Below are positions 1 to 6,917 of a DNA stretch of 9,658 bases, in pieces. The notes under the pieces are model-generated. The model did not search any database. It was not told the DNA's origin and worked only from the letters and a program-made list of their open reading frames with translations. Numbering within the stretch: position 1 is the first letter of the stretch; each line of letters begins with the position of its first letter. A program made the position numbers and the translations under genes. The stretch covers positions 1 to 9,658 of the forward strand of contig JAKSUO010000038.1 in assembly GCA_024408895.1 (NCBI GenBank), written 5' to 3'. This DNA is from Alphaproteobacteria bacterium. Its GTDB lineage: Bacteria; Pseudomonadota; Alphaproteobacteria; RF32; CAG-239.

Positions 1-166
1 GCCAATTTGGTTGCAAGTCAAATTTAGCCAAGATTTCATTAGAACCATTGCTGTATAAGCTGATTGTTGTGTGCTCGGTGCTTTTGATATTTTCGCTAGC
101 ATGAAGCGGCAGGCTTATAAGCCAGACTAATGCAGATAACCATATTAATGTCAGTTTTTTATCCAT
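1..166 (-). CDS. DsbD/ScsB-like protein, N-terminal fragment (runs off the window)
   Basis: Only the first 55 codons are present; the gene continues beyond position 1. The translation starts MDKKLTLIWLSALVWLISLP, a typical Sec signal peptide: two lysines, a hydrophobic core and a probable signal peptidase site after LHA. The mature part ends TTISLYSNG...ILAKFDLQPNW. The 'hydrophobic strand - x - L.P.W' ending matches, from memory, the start of the N-terminal periplasmic domain of DsbD/ScsB-type thiol:disulfide interchange proteins, where the segment usually continues as GWHTYWRNPGD. Members of that family carry reducing equivalents across the inner membrane to periplasmic partners. The start ATG at 166-164 has a GGA-type ribosome binding site about 9 nt upstream. 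It lies 72 nt downstream of the glycosylase gene on the same strand, so co-transcription is possible. The export signal is clear; the family is an inference from about 20 residues. Confidence 0.5.
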   Translation of the reverse strand, partial: MDKKLTLIWLSALVWLISLPLHASENIKSTEHTTISLYSNGSNEILAKFDLQPNW

Positions 167-238
167 AAATTATTCCGATGCTCCGATAAATATATACATT
201 CATTTTACGCATTAAAAGATAAAAAAGGGTTAGCACTC

Positions 239-871
239 TCACAAAAGTTGCGCCAATCTTTGAATAATACCATCAAACATATCGGCTGTAAGCGTTCCGG
301 TGTTGATATTATAGCGTGACGTATGGTATGAATTAAGCAGGATAATATTGTGCCGATTAAGCAAATGTTCCGCACCATGCGCAAATTTAAACGCCGATTT
401 TTTGTAACCGAGCGCTTGTAAAACAGCCCCATGCGCCACAGAACCGAGTGTTAAAATGATTTTCAAATTCGGCATATTGGCGATTTCTTCTTGCAAATAC
501 GGGCGGCAAGCTGCAATTTCATCAGCCGTAACTTTGTTTTGCGGTGGCACACAACGAACGGAATTTGTTACACGGACATTTATTAACTCAAAGCCGTCAT
601 TTTTAACTTTACCGTAGTTGCCGCGGGCAAATCCGAATTTTTTTAAGGCCGGATAAAGAATATCACCGGCATAATCGTTGGTAAATGGGCGATTCGTTTG
701 ATTTGCTCCATTAAGCCCGGGAGCTAAGCCGACAGTAAGAATTTGCGCATCTAAATTGCCGAATGATTCTACCGGTCCATTGTGATAGAGGGGGAATTTA
801 AGCTGATTTTGTGTGCGAAAATCCAACAAGCGCGGACATTTTTTACATTCAAAAGATGGACATTGAAACAT
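239..871 (-). CDS. Uracil-DNA glycosylase, family 5 (UDGb) type
   Basis: A 210-residue protein, normal length for the family, which removes uracil (and in studied members other deaminated bases) from DNA to start base-excision repair. Residues 48-66 are motif 1, GLAPGLNGANQTNRPFTND. It lacks the catalytic Asp/Asn of other UDG families, as expected for UDGb. Residues 180-188, NSYHTSRYN, are the C-terminal DNA-binding motif with the conserved His183. C9, C12, C107 and C122 fit the four-cysteine iron-sulfur site of the family 4/5 enzymes; C4 is an extra cysteine. The frame stays open upstream to 1024. I chose the ATG at 871-869 because AAAGGAA lies about 9 nt before it, the first conserved cysteines follow directly, and the upstream codons overlap a good promoter. 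The protein resembles alphaproteobacterial UDGb-like enzymes. Family assignment is strong; substrate range cannot be read from sequence. Confidence 0.92.
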   Translation of the reverse strand: MFQCPSFECKKCPRLLDFRTQNQLKFPLYHNGPVESFGNLDAQILTVGLAPGLNGANQTNRPFTNDYAGDILYPALKKFGFARGNYGKVKNDGFELINVRVTNSVRCVPPQNKVTADEIAACRPYLQEEIANMPNLKIILTLGSVAHGAVLQALGYKKSAFKFAHGAEHLLNRHNIILLNSYHTSRYNINTGTLTADMFDGIIQRLAQLL

Positions 872-893
872 TGATAAAATTCCTTTCAACTTT

Positions 894-921
894 ATTATAA
901 TCACAAAAAGAGAACTGTCAT
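894..921 (-). promoter_or_regulatory. Promoter of the uracil-DNA glycosylase gene
   Basis: Read on the minus strand, ATGACA (921-916) and a perfect TATAAT (899-894) are separated by 16 bp. Transcription would start near 887, leaving a leader of about 15 nt that contains the AAAGGAA ribosome binding site. This position supports the short (871) start for the glycosylase. Confidence 0.6.
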
Positions 922-1023
922 CATCAAAATAAATTTTTACAATGTTTAAAACATAAAAAGCCGAATATTTCCATAAATTGCGCCGCCATAAAATAAGATT
1001 CAACAGAAATGAAAAAAACAACA

Positions 1024-1050
1024 TTGACAGATTATCTGCTAAATGATACT
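1024..1050 (+). promoter_or_regulatory. Putative promoter of the 1085 gene
   Basis: A perfect TTGACA (1024-1029) is followed, after 15 bp, by GATACT (1045-1050; 4 of 6 matches to the -10 consensus). The spacing is short. Two overlapping TATAAT-like copies (1067-1072 and 1073-1078) lie nearer the start codon and could be alternative -10 elements without a good -35. The promoter sits in the 213-bp divergent region shared with the glycosylase gene. Confidence 0.4.
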
Positions 1051-1084
1051 CTAAAAAAGTTCTAATTATAATTATAATATATTT

Positions 1085-2068
1085 ATGGAAAAAAACAAAG
1101 TTTATGCGGCATTGAAGAAATTAATGCCTGTTGCTCGTAAAGTAGCAATGTATCGTATGGAAAATGAGGGAAAGACTTTTTCGGAAGTTGAACCGGAAGT
1201 AAAAGAGATAGACGCGATTGAAACACGTCTGTACGAAAAAATGAAGCGAGCCATGGAAGAACATGTCCGCCGTCATGGGTTGGATATGATATCGCTTGCT
1301 TATTTTCGTGATTTTGAGAACCTCGCGTGTTATAACAAAAACAAAATTCGTGCGATTTTAAGCAAAATCATCCGGGTGTACAGCGATAACATCTATAATC
1401 TGAATATGGAAGACCTAATTGCTAAAATCAGTGAATATCAGCGAAAAGTTGATGATTTGGGCAGTGTTGCATACGAAATGATTATGTCCGGTAAGACGCC
1501 GGATTTTGATGTTTGGTCCGATAAAGTGCTGATGCAAGATGCTTTGTACGAGGAGAACAAACAGTTCTTAAAGCAAGCGTTACATCACTTGAAAACGCTT
1601 GAAGAAAACAAAGTAAAACTTGGTGTGGCAGATATTCGGATGCTGATGTATCATAGACAGGGTTGTCGTTGTGAAAAACTCTATCATCAAGCGGAAGAGT
1701 GGATTGTTAAAATCTTCAGCGAGTTGGATAAAGAGGATAAGCAAATGATTTTCCCTGAAATCTGCAAATTTGTGGCAGAACTTGTTCCGCAGGTCGGGTA
1801 TATTTCGGCAAATATGGTGCTTTTCGTTTGTGCAATAGATCTCAACGAAGAAAGCAAGGAAATGCTCTTGAAAATACATCCGGTAATTACGCAACAAGGT
1901 ATGGTATCGCTGATTGTGGCACCTTTGGAAAAGCATTATAGCACAGCTGTTCAAAACCTTAAAAAAGGCGAACTGACAGAAAAAGACGAAAAAGTTCTGG
2001 CGATTATGCAGTGTTATAAAAAGCTTCCAACAGAAGTTACCGAGCACTTGAACGCATCTAAATCTTAA
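1085..2068 (+). CDS. Unrecognised helical cytoplasmic protein, 327 aa
   Basis: I do not recognise this protein. It has no signal peptide and no clear membrane segment; the longest hydrophobic run is about residues 237-251. The sequence is rich in Lys, Glu, Leu and Met, and mostly predicted alpha-helical by eye. Residues 40-62 and 150-180 have heptad-like patterns that could form coiled coils. Six cysteines (82, 194, 196, 227, 249, 310) include a CRC pair at 194-196, but they do not form an obvious metal-binding pattern. The ATG at 1085 has no Shine-Dalgarno sequence, because the preceding 30 nt are almost entirely A and T; with the promoter close by, the leader would be short. The next in-frame ATG (codon 14) is not better placed. 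Transcribed alone, since a strong terminator follows directly. Sustained codon structure and a well-placed terminator make it a real gene; its function is unknown. Confidence 0.75.
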   Translation: MEKNKVYAALKKLMPVARKVAMYRMENEGKTFSEVEPEVKEIDAIETRLYEKMKRAMEEHVRRHGLDMISLAYFRDFENLACYNKNKIRAILSKIIRVYSDNIYNLNMEDLIAKISEYQRKVDDLGSVAYEMIMSGKTPDFDVWSDKVLMQDALYEENKQFLKQALHHLKTLEENKVKLGVADIRMLMYHRQGCRCEKLYHQAEEWIVKIFSELDKEDKQMIFPEICKFVAELVPQVGYISANMVLFVCAIDLNEESKEMLLKIHPVITQQGMVSLIVAPLEKHYSTAVQNLKKGELTEKDEKVLAIMQCYKKLPTEVTEHLNASKS

Positions 2069-2070
2069 AT

Positions 2071-2120
2071 ATATCCCCGTTTTGCAAAAAAAGTGCAAAG
2101 CGGGGATATGTTCTTTAGTT
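2071..2120 (+). terminator. Strong intrinsic terminator after the 1085 gene
   Basis: A 16-bp stem (2071-2086 with 2094-2109, a single G-U wobble at 2080/2100) closes a 7-nt A-rich loop and begins 3 nt after the stop codon. A T-rich tail, TTCTTTAGTTT, follows from 2111. It insulates the upstream gene from the RNA candidate that follows. Confidence 0.85.
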
Positions 2121-2129
2121 TGATAAATG

Positions 2130-2159
2130 TTGAAAATATGTGTGCAATAATTAAATAAT
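2130..2159 (+). promoter_or_regulatory. Possible promoter of the 2166-2410 RNA
   Basis: TTGAAA (2130-2135) and AATAAT (2154-2159), separated by 18 bp, each match 5 of 6 consensus bases. Transcription would start around 2166. The area is AT-rich, so chance matches are likely; this is the best candidate I see upstream of the structured segment. Confidence 0.35.
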
Positions 2160-2165
2160 GAGTGT

Positions 2166-2410
2166 TCTGATTAATATGGTAATGTTTTTAAGCAATTAAA
2201 TTCTAAACATTTTTTCGGAACCGACGCCGACATAACATCGTAACAGGTAAAATAATCAATGCTGATTATTTTACCGAGTATGCTGAAGCGTTAGATCGTT
2301 CTTAAAAGTTGTGGAGGATGTTCCGTAATATGCGGCGGGATGACCGGTTCTTCTGCAATATTCTAAAGAGCGGTGGAAAGGAGTTTGGTGTAATGCCAAC
2401 TCCTTTTTTT
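2166..2410 (+). ncRNA. Candidate structured small RNA
   Basis: This 374-nt gap between genes has no convincing protein gene but contains a chain of pairings that ends in a clear terminator. Seen directly: a perfect 13-bp hairpin with a 4-nt loop (2246-2258 with 2263-2275); a 9-bp bulged hairpin (2343-2352 with 2365-2374); and nested longer-range complements GAACCG 2218-2223 with CGGTTC 2345-2350, CGCCG 2225-2229 with CGGCG 2333-2337, and AACATC 2234-2239 with GATGTT 2317-2322. The nested set would fold into an irregular rod capped by the 13-bp hairpin. The GAACCG pairing competes with the 2343-2374 hairpin, so two states are possible. I do not see the signature sequences of RNase P RNA, tmRNA or SRP RNA. 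A rod with internal bubbles is reminiscent of 6S RNA, but I cannot confirm that. The 5' end is uncertain. Confidence 0.5.
2377..2410 (+). terminator. Intrinsic terminator of the small RNA candidate
   Basis: AAAGGAGTT (2377-2385) pairs with AACTCCTTT (2398-2406). One bulged T (2386) and GG/CC (2387-2388 with 2396-2397) extend the stem, with a 7-nt loop. A run of seven T (2404-2410) follows. It lies 74 nt before the next start codon with no gene upstream of it on this strand, which is the main argument that a separate transcript ends here. Confidence 0.8.
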
Positions 2411-2434
2411 GTTTGCAATAATTTATAAATGTGT

Positions 2435-2463
2435 TTGTAAATCGGCAAAATTTGATATATAAG
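2435..2463 (+). promoter_or_regulatory. Promoter of the 2484-6071 operon
   Basis: TTGTAA (2435-2440) and TATAAG (2458-2463) have an ideal 17-bp spacing and lie just after the small-RNA terminator. Transcription would start near 2470, just before the GGAG ribosome binding site at 2476-2479. Confidence 0.5.
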
Positions 2464-2483
2464 ATAAAAAACAACGGAGAAAA

Positions 2484-3791
2484 ATGATGCGTTATCTTTC
2501 TATTTTTTTGATTTTAAATGTTCTCAGTGTTGCAAATTCTTGGGCGCAAACTGTTGATGAAACAATGCAGAACGAACCTGAACAAACAGAAGACGGCTCG
2601 GTTGCAAATTCTGCCGACAATGCATCGGCAACGCAATTACGTCACCTTAATTTTTCGCCGGAGTTGATAAATGCTATGAATAATTGCACTGCTTATGAGG
2701 AGGATTTTACCTCCGGCAATCCGGAATTGGCAAAAGAAAATGCCGAGGGACGCACACAAAAAATTACAGTGCGTGTAAACGGCTGGGATAATAACGAATG
2801 TCATTTTACGGTTGAATACACCTATAAAAAGGGCGAGCAAACGGAACCGCAAGGAAAACGCACTGATTGTAAATTGATACAAGAAAATATGAAAGAACTT
2901 GTTGCCGCTATGCAGGATAAATCTGATGATGTCTATACAGACACCATTGAAAATCAAACAGCTCAAGAAACGCAAAAACAGGAAATTATCGGCAGTCGCT
3001 TTGATGTGACATATACCAAGGTGAAAAAACTGCTGTGTCAGGAAGAATATTTTGATGCTTCCGTAGATAAAACAGAGCAAAAAAAAGAGCAGGAAAATCA
3101 GCTGTCCCCAGAAGAATTCGCCGAACGCTATAATTTGTTTTCACCTGAATTTATGCTTTCTTTGCAGGCCTGCCGTCCGGATACCGAAGAACGCACAATT
3201 GCGCGTTTTCGCCACGAAATAGAAATTATCGGCAAAGAAAATAATATTTGCCACATGGTTTATGATATGTACGACTTGAAAATTCCGTTGGTTGTGGTGC
3301 CGAATATTCATGGCTTTGATGATGTGAAAACGCTTTTGAAAAACGAAGAAATTGCCTCATTCAATTATCATCCGGAATATATATACGACGGTTTGGTACA
3401 TGCCTATAATGCTTGCCATAACAAGCATTCGTATCACGGAGTAAAAGATTTGAAACGTGTCAGTGATGTCGTTATTTCCCGCAGTATGAATGCCGAATAC
3501 GACGGTGAAAACTGTATCATCCACTTAAACAACGATGTTGAATACGAACAGCAAAAAACGGATTATGGTGTAATTTGTCGCATGGATAATAAAACAATAG
3601 ATGATTTATGGCCGATTTTTGAAGATATTTTGAATAAATATGGCGAACATCAAAAAATCGGAGCCGGCGGAAAAAAGGAAATTGTACGCGGTATCAATAA
3701 TAAAAAGACCAAAGAGGCGGATATTGCGTTGATGTTTTATATGCAACAGCAAGATTATTGCACAAATCGGACAGCAAATCAAAAAAGATAG
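2484..3791 (+). CDS. Exported protein with three divergent Cys-containing repeats, 435 aa
   Basis: I do not recognise the family. Residues 1-21 form a Sec signal peptide with likely cleavage at the SWAQ site, so the protein is periplasmic or surface-exposed. An acidic low-complexity linker (about 23-50) follows. By eye there are three related units, at about 55-145, 216-288 and 292-388. Each begins with an aromatic/S-P-E or H-P-E helix ending in Cys (C68, C230, C311), then an N/G-x-x-C-h-h segment in a beta-strand context (C106, C256, C344). Units 1 and 3 have a third cysteine (C129, C365) before a helix ending near an LL/IL run. The spacing suggests one disulfide per unit; a coiled Glu/Lys/Gln-rich stretch (about 155-212) separates units 1 and 2. 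There are two adjacent ATG codons: GGAG is 4 nt before the first and 7 nt before the second, so translation may start at 2487. It lies 9 nt upstream of the U32 gene in the same operon. Function unknown. Confidence 0.82.
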   Translation: MMRYLSIFLILNVLSVANSWAQTVDETMQNEPEQTEDGSVANSADNASATQLRHLNFSPELINAMNNCTAYEEDFTSGNPELAKENAEGRTQKITVRVNGWDNNECHFTVEYTYKKGEQTEPQGKRTDCKLIQENMKELVAAMQDKSDDVYTDTIENQTAQETQKQEIIGSRFDVTYTKVKKLLCQEEYFDASVDKTEQKKEQENQLSPEEFAERYNLFSPEFMLSLQACRPDTEERTIARFRHEIEIIGKENNICHMVYDMYDLKIPLVVVPNIHGFDDVKTLLKNEEIASFNYHPEYIYDGLVHAYNACHNKHSYHGVKDLKRVSDVVISRSMNAEYDGENCIIHLNNDVEYEQQKTDYGVICRMDNKTIDDLWPIFEDILNKYGEHQKIGAGGKKEIVRGINNKKTKEADIALMFYMQQQDYCTNRTANQKR

Positions 3792-3800
3792 GAAAAGCTG

Positions 3801-6071
3801 ATGAATAAACAGGAACTTCTGGCTCCGGCCGGCGATATTGAAGCCGGATATGCGGCACTTTACTACGGTGCTGATGCCGTTTATCTGGGGCTTTCTAAGT
3901 TTTCCGCACGTGCGACAGCCACTAATTTTGATGAGCCTACGCTGGATGAATTTACCGCTTATGCGCACAGCCTAAAACGTAAAATTTATGTGGCACTCAA
4001 CACTGTTTTGCAGGAAAGCGAGCTGCCGGAGTTAATAAAAAGCCTTGATATTTGCACACGTTGTAAAGTTGACGGATTGATTGTTCAAGATTTGGGTGTG
4101 GCGCGGGTTATACAAAAATCGTACCCGTGGTTTGAAATTCATGCCAGTACGCAAATGGCGGTACATAATAAAGAGGGTGCGTTGTTTTTGCAAAAAATGG
4201 GCTTTAAGAGAGTTGTTTTGGCGCGAGAATTAACAGTGGCCGAAATCAAAGAAATTGCCACAATACCTAATTTAGAAACCGAAGCATTTATACATGGTGC
4301 CTTGTGCTATTCATACAGCGGCTTATGCCAGTTTTCTGCCTTAGAATATGGGCGTAGTGCCAATCGCGGAAAATGTTTGTATCCGTGCCGCGCTTTATTT
4401 AAATGTAATGGCCAAGAAAATCATTTGTTTTCTATGAAAGATATGGCTCTGCAACAGGATGTCCTAAATTTGCCGGTGACATCTCTGAAAATTGAAGGGC
4501 GCAAGAAATCAGCGCTGTATGTGGCAGCGGTAACCGATTATTATCGGCAAATTTTGGATGGTAAAGGGGTTGATAAACAGCGCGAGGATAGAATTAAACA
4601 AATTTTTTCGCGTCCGTGGTGCAAGTTTCATTTTAAGGGCAGGGATAAAAATGTTATTGACCGCAATTTTGTCGGACACCGCGGTTTGGAAATCGGCGAG
4701 GTTGAGAGAATATCCCACGGGTGGTTAGTCTTTCAAACAAACCATAAACTTGCTCGTTATGACGGCTTGCAGATTGACGCCGCCGGAGATGAAAAACCAT
4801 TCGGATTTTCGGTGCAAAAACTAACGGTTAATAAGAAAAATTGTTTTGAAGCACAGGCCGGAGAAACGGTTGGTGTGGAGCTGCCTCATAATTATCCGAC
4901 ACTTCATAAAGGGGATGTAATCTGTTTATCATCGTCAAGCGAGGTTAAAGGCGCTTATCACTATGAAAAACCGAAACCACATACTTTTCGCAACACAACG
5001 GAAATAGATGTTGTTGTAACGGTTGATAAAAATGCTATCAAAGCATCGTCAGGAGCGTTTGAAAGCGAAATTAAAGGGGAGTTTATGCCGGCGACCAATC
5101 CGCAAAAAAGTACGGAAGCCATTGAAAAAGCATTTTCCAAAACTGGCGATACTTCGTTTTTAATGCGGAATTTGCAGATAAAAAATCCGGATAATCTGTT
5201 TACGCCCGCATCTGTTTTAAACGAATTGCGCCGCGATTTATATGGCAAAATTCAGGTTAAAGAAAGCGGCGGTGCGTTACCCGAACCATTGCTCAGAAAT
5301 GTTGCTAGGGAGTTACCGCAGTTTAAAATCAAAGTTGATAATTTGTCTTATTTGCAACAGCTTGATTTATCACAATTTGCCGAGATTATATATCTGATTC
5401 ATCCGACAAGCGATATATCCGGTTTGCTTGAATTGCCGAAAAATAAGGTGCGGATTGCACTTCCTGCAGTTTGTCGTAAGCCTGTTTTGTTTGCAGATAT
5501 TATAGAAAAATTGTTGGCTCTCGGCTATAAAAAATGGGAAGTTTCCAATTGGTGGAGCTTGCAGATATTGCCGATTGAAAAACTGGACATCTGTTTAGAT
5601 AGCTCGCTCTATATGTTGAACACGCAAGCGGTGTCATTGGCTGGTGAAATCGGAGCTTCACAAATTACATTATCACTTGAAGATATTAAGGTAAATGTTT
5701 GTAATATAATTGAAAAATCAAGTATAAAAACCAATATGATTATTTATCAAGATGTGCCGTTGTTCACTAGTGTCGGGTGTATTCGTGATAATGATTGCAA
5801 GGCTTGTCCGATGGGAGAAAAGTGGTTTGAAATACAGAACAAAGGGCAAAAATTAAAAGCTCTGTCCCGTGATTGTCAAATGATGGTGTTTGATGAAAAG
5901 CCGTTTTGCATTGCGTTTGAGGCTAAAGATTTGTTGCCGGATTATTTCCGAATGGATTTTTGCTATTGTCCATATACACCGCAAAAAGTGGCGGATATTG
6001 TTAAACAATTACTTAAATTCAATAACGTATCAAATTGTATCAATGGAAATTTTTTAAAAAATAATATATAG
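3801..6071 (+). CDS. rlhA: U32-family RNA hydroxylation protein, RlhA-like
   Basis: A 756-residue protein that opens with ELLAPAGDIEAGYAALYYGADAVYLG and has the U32 family landmarks HASTQ (114-118), VLAREL (139-144) and the signature FIHGALCYSYSGLC...GRSANRGKC...C. Its cysteines C169, C176, C192 and C196 correspond to those that bind an Fe-S cluster in the related UbiU/UbiV. The middle region, with ..RNLQIKNPDNLFTPASVLNELRRDLYG, matches from memory E. coli RlhA, which is needed for 5-hydroxycytidine formation in 23S rRNA. TrhP, which acts on tRNA, lacks this extended tail. The C-terminal domain has a second cysteine set (C660, C666, C669, C692). The protein is about 100 residues longer than E. 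coli RlhA. AGGA lies about 8 nt before the ATG. Older annotations call this family a peptidase; an RNA-modification role is more likely. The family is certain and RlhA orthology probable. Confidence 0.85.
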   Translation: MNKQELLAPAGDIEAGYAALYYGADAVYLGLSKFSARATATNFDEPTLDEFTAYAHSLKRKIYVALNTVLQESELPELIKSLDICTRCKVDGLIVQDLGVARVIQKSYPWFEIHASTQMAVHNKEGALFLQKMGFKRVVLARELTVAEIKEIATIPNLETEAFIHGALCYSYSGLCQFSALEYGRSANRGKCLYPCRALFKCNGQENHLFSMKDMALQQDVLNLPVTSLKIEGRKKSALYVAAVTDYYRQILDGKGVDKQREDRIKQIFSRPWCKFHFKGRDKNVIDRNFVGHRGLEIGEVERISHGWLVFQTNHKLARYDGLQIDAAGDEKPFGFSVQKLTVNKKNCFEAQAGETVGVELPHNYPTLHKGDVICLSSSSEVKGAYHYEKPKPHTFRNTTEIDVVVTVDKNAIKASSGAFESEIKGEFMPATNPQKSTEAIEKAFSKTGDTSFLMRNLQIKNPDNLFTPASVLNELRRDLYGKIQVKESGGALPEPLLRNVARELPQFKIKVDNLSYLQQLDLSQFAEIIYLIHPTSDISGLLELPKNKVRIALPAVCRKPVLFADIIEKLLALGYKKWEVSNWWSLQILPIEKLDICLDSSLYMLNTQAVSLAGEIGASQITLSLEDIKVNVCNIIEKSSIKTNMIIYQDVPLFTSVGCIRDNDCKACPMGEKWFEIQNKGQKLKALSRDCQMMVFDEKPFCIAFEAKDLLPDYFRMDFCYCPYTPQKVADIVKQLLKFNNVSNCINGNFLKNNI

Positions 6072-6092
6072 CTTGTAACGTGCCTGAAATAT

Positions 6093-6122
6093 AAAAACGC
6101 CGCCGGAAAAATCCGACAGCGG
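6093..6122 (-). terminator. Terminator of the cold-shock gene
   Basis: On the minus strand, CCGC/GCGG (100-103 with 119-122 of the 6000s) and CGGA/TCCG (6104-6107 with 6112-6115) form an 8-bp stem with a 3-nt bulge and an A/T loop. The T-rich tail CGTTTTTATATTTC follows in the minus direction. On the plus strand no T-run follows the hairpin, so it serves the cold-shock transcript and not the U32 operon. I see no separate plus-strand terminator after 6071. Confidence 0.6.
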
Positions 6123-6169
6123 TAAAAGTCCGGTGGAGAACATACCTCCTGTGTAGTCACATAAGTTGT

Positions 6170-6373
6170 TTAAAGCAGTATAATGCTGCCGGCAGCGATA
6201 CGGCCGCGATCATCGTACGGTTCATAGCTGACACGTTGTCCTTCATAAAGACGACGAATGCCTTTTTCTTCAAGTTTGGTAACGTGAACAAAGATATCTT
6301 TGCCTCCGGTGGACGGTTGGATAAAGCCATAACCTTTACGAGTATTAAACCACTTAACAGTCCCTGTATTCAT
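6170..6373 (-). CDS. Cold-shock domain protein (CspA family)
   Basis: A 67-residue single cold-shock (OB-fold) domain, the usual length for the family. It begins MNTGTVKWFNTRKGYGFI and carries RNP1 (KGYGFI, 13-18) and RNP2 (DIFVHV, 26-31), the aromatic and basic surface that binds single-stranded RNA and DNA. Trp8 and Phe9 are the usual additional stacking residues. The end, GRIAAGSIILL, is more divergent than in E. coli CspA. A strong AAGGAG lies 8 nt before the ATG. Such proteins act as RNA chaperones in the cytoplasm, either cold-induced or constitutive; the sequence does not tell which. The gene is convergent with the U32 operon. Upstream is a 544-nt AT-rich gap, which leaves room for the long leader typical of cold-induced members, but I cannot fix a promoter. 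Confidence 0.95.
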   Translation of the reverse strand: MNTGTVKWFNTRKGYGFIQPSTGGKDIFVHVTKLEEKGIRRLYEGQRVSYEPYDDRGRIAAGSIILL

Positions 6374-6917
6374 AGTATCTTCTCCTTAAAAAAGTTTGAA
6401 ATTTAAGTACATATTCAATGACCTCAAAGCTCAAAAGTTAAACAAAACGATAATAAAAACATGTAAAATATACAATCTGCCTCTTGCCAAATAAGTCGTT
6501 TTCAGAAGATTGGTTACGCTTTTATTAAGATTGATATTAAGAATTTTATAAACAATCTATAAGATAAAATTGATTATAAATACTCTTAATAATAGAAATA
6601 ATATGACACAATTCATAATAATCAAGTCATGAATCAAGTGTTTTTATAACATATTGAAATAGCAAGATAAATTTTTATTAACAACTAATGAGTGATAATG
6701 AAAATTTTTGCAATTAAAAACTTAATTTTCTGGAAAAAAGAGGTAATGATTACGTTAATATATTGATTTAACGATAAAAAAGTAAAATCTCGGCCGATTC
6801 GCAAATTTGTGGGGAAAATTACAACCCAAAACCACCGGTTGAAACCGGTGGCTTTTAAGGGTTAACAAATACAAATGTACTATAACCGTTGCATTTTAGT
6901 AATAAAGGATAATGTTG
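6374..6917. other. AT-rich intergenic gap without a convincing gene
   Basis: This 544-nt stretch separates the cold-shock gene from the outer-membrane protein gene. No open frame of convincing length is present on either strand. It should hold the cold-shock gene's promoter and leader at its left end and the outer-membrane gene's terminator at its right end (6828-6855). The middle contains only AT-rich dyads, for example GAAAATT (6700-6706) with AATTTTC (6724-6730), which are expected by chance at this composition. Confidence 0.6.
6828..6855 (-). terminator. Palindromic terminator of the outer-membrane protein gene
   Basis: CCACCGGT (6832-6839) pairs perfectly with ACCGGTGG (6844-6851) around a TGAA loop. 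It is flanked by AAA on the left and TTTT on the right, so it can act in either direction; on the minus strand it is followed by TTTTGGGTTG. It lies about 65 nt downstream of the outer-membrane protein stop codon. Palindromes of this kind can also be dispersed genomic repeats. Confidence 0.6.

Noticed and set aside
205..432. Minus-strand frame of 75 codons
   Set aside because: Lies in another frame of the glycosylase gene and lacks recognisable features.
872..1024. N-terminal extension of the glycosylase frame (51 more codons)
   Set aside because: No ribosome binding site at 1024, the extension is low-complexity and overlaps a TATAAT promoter; the ATG at 871 has a good AAAGGAA and directly precedes the conserved cysteines.
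1580..2098. Minus-strand frame of 172 codons
   Set aside because: Antisense shadow of the 1085 gene; it would start inside that gene's terminator, and its Cys/Phe/His-rich composition is typical of an antisense frame.
2320..2427. Short plus-strand frame following GGAGG, starting near 2318
   Set aside because: GGAGG abuts the ATG with no spacer, and the frame runs through the terminator hairpin and its T-run.
2271..2474. Minus-strand frame of 67 codons
   Set aside because: Antisense to the small-RNA candidate and its terminator, with no ribosome binding site.
2637..3080. Minus-strand frame of 147 codons, and another at 3606-3968
   Set aside because: Antisense to the exported protein and U32 genes, which have signal peptide, domain motifs and ribosome binding sites.
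5963..6160. Minus-strand frame of 65 codons near the cold-shock gene
   Set aside because: Overlaps the cold-shock terminator and the 3' end of the U32 gene; no conserved motif.
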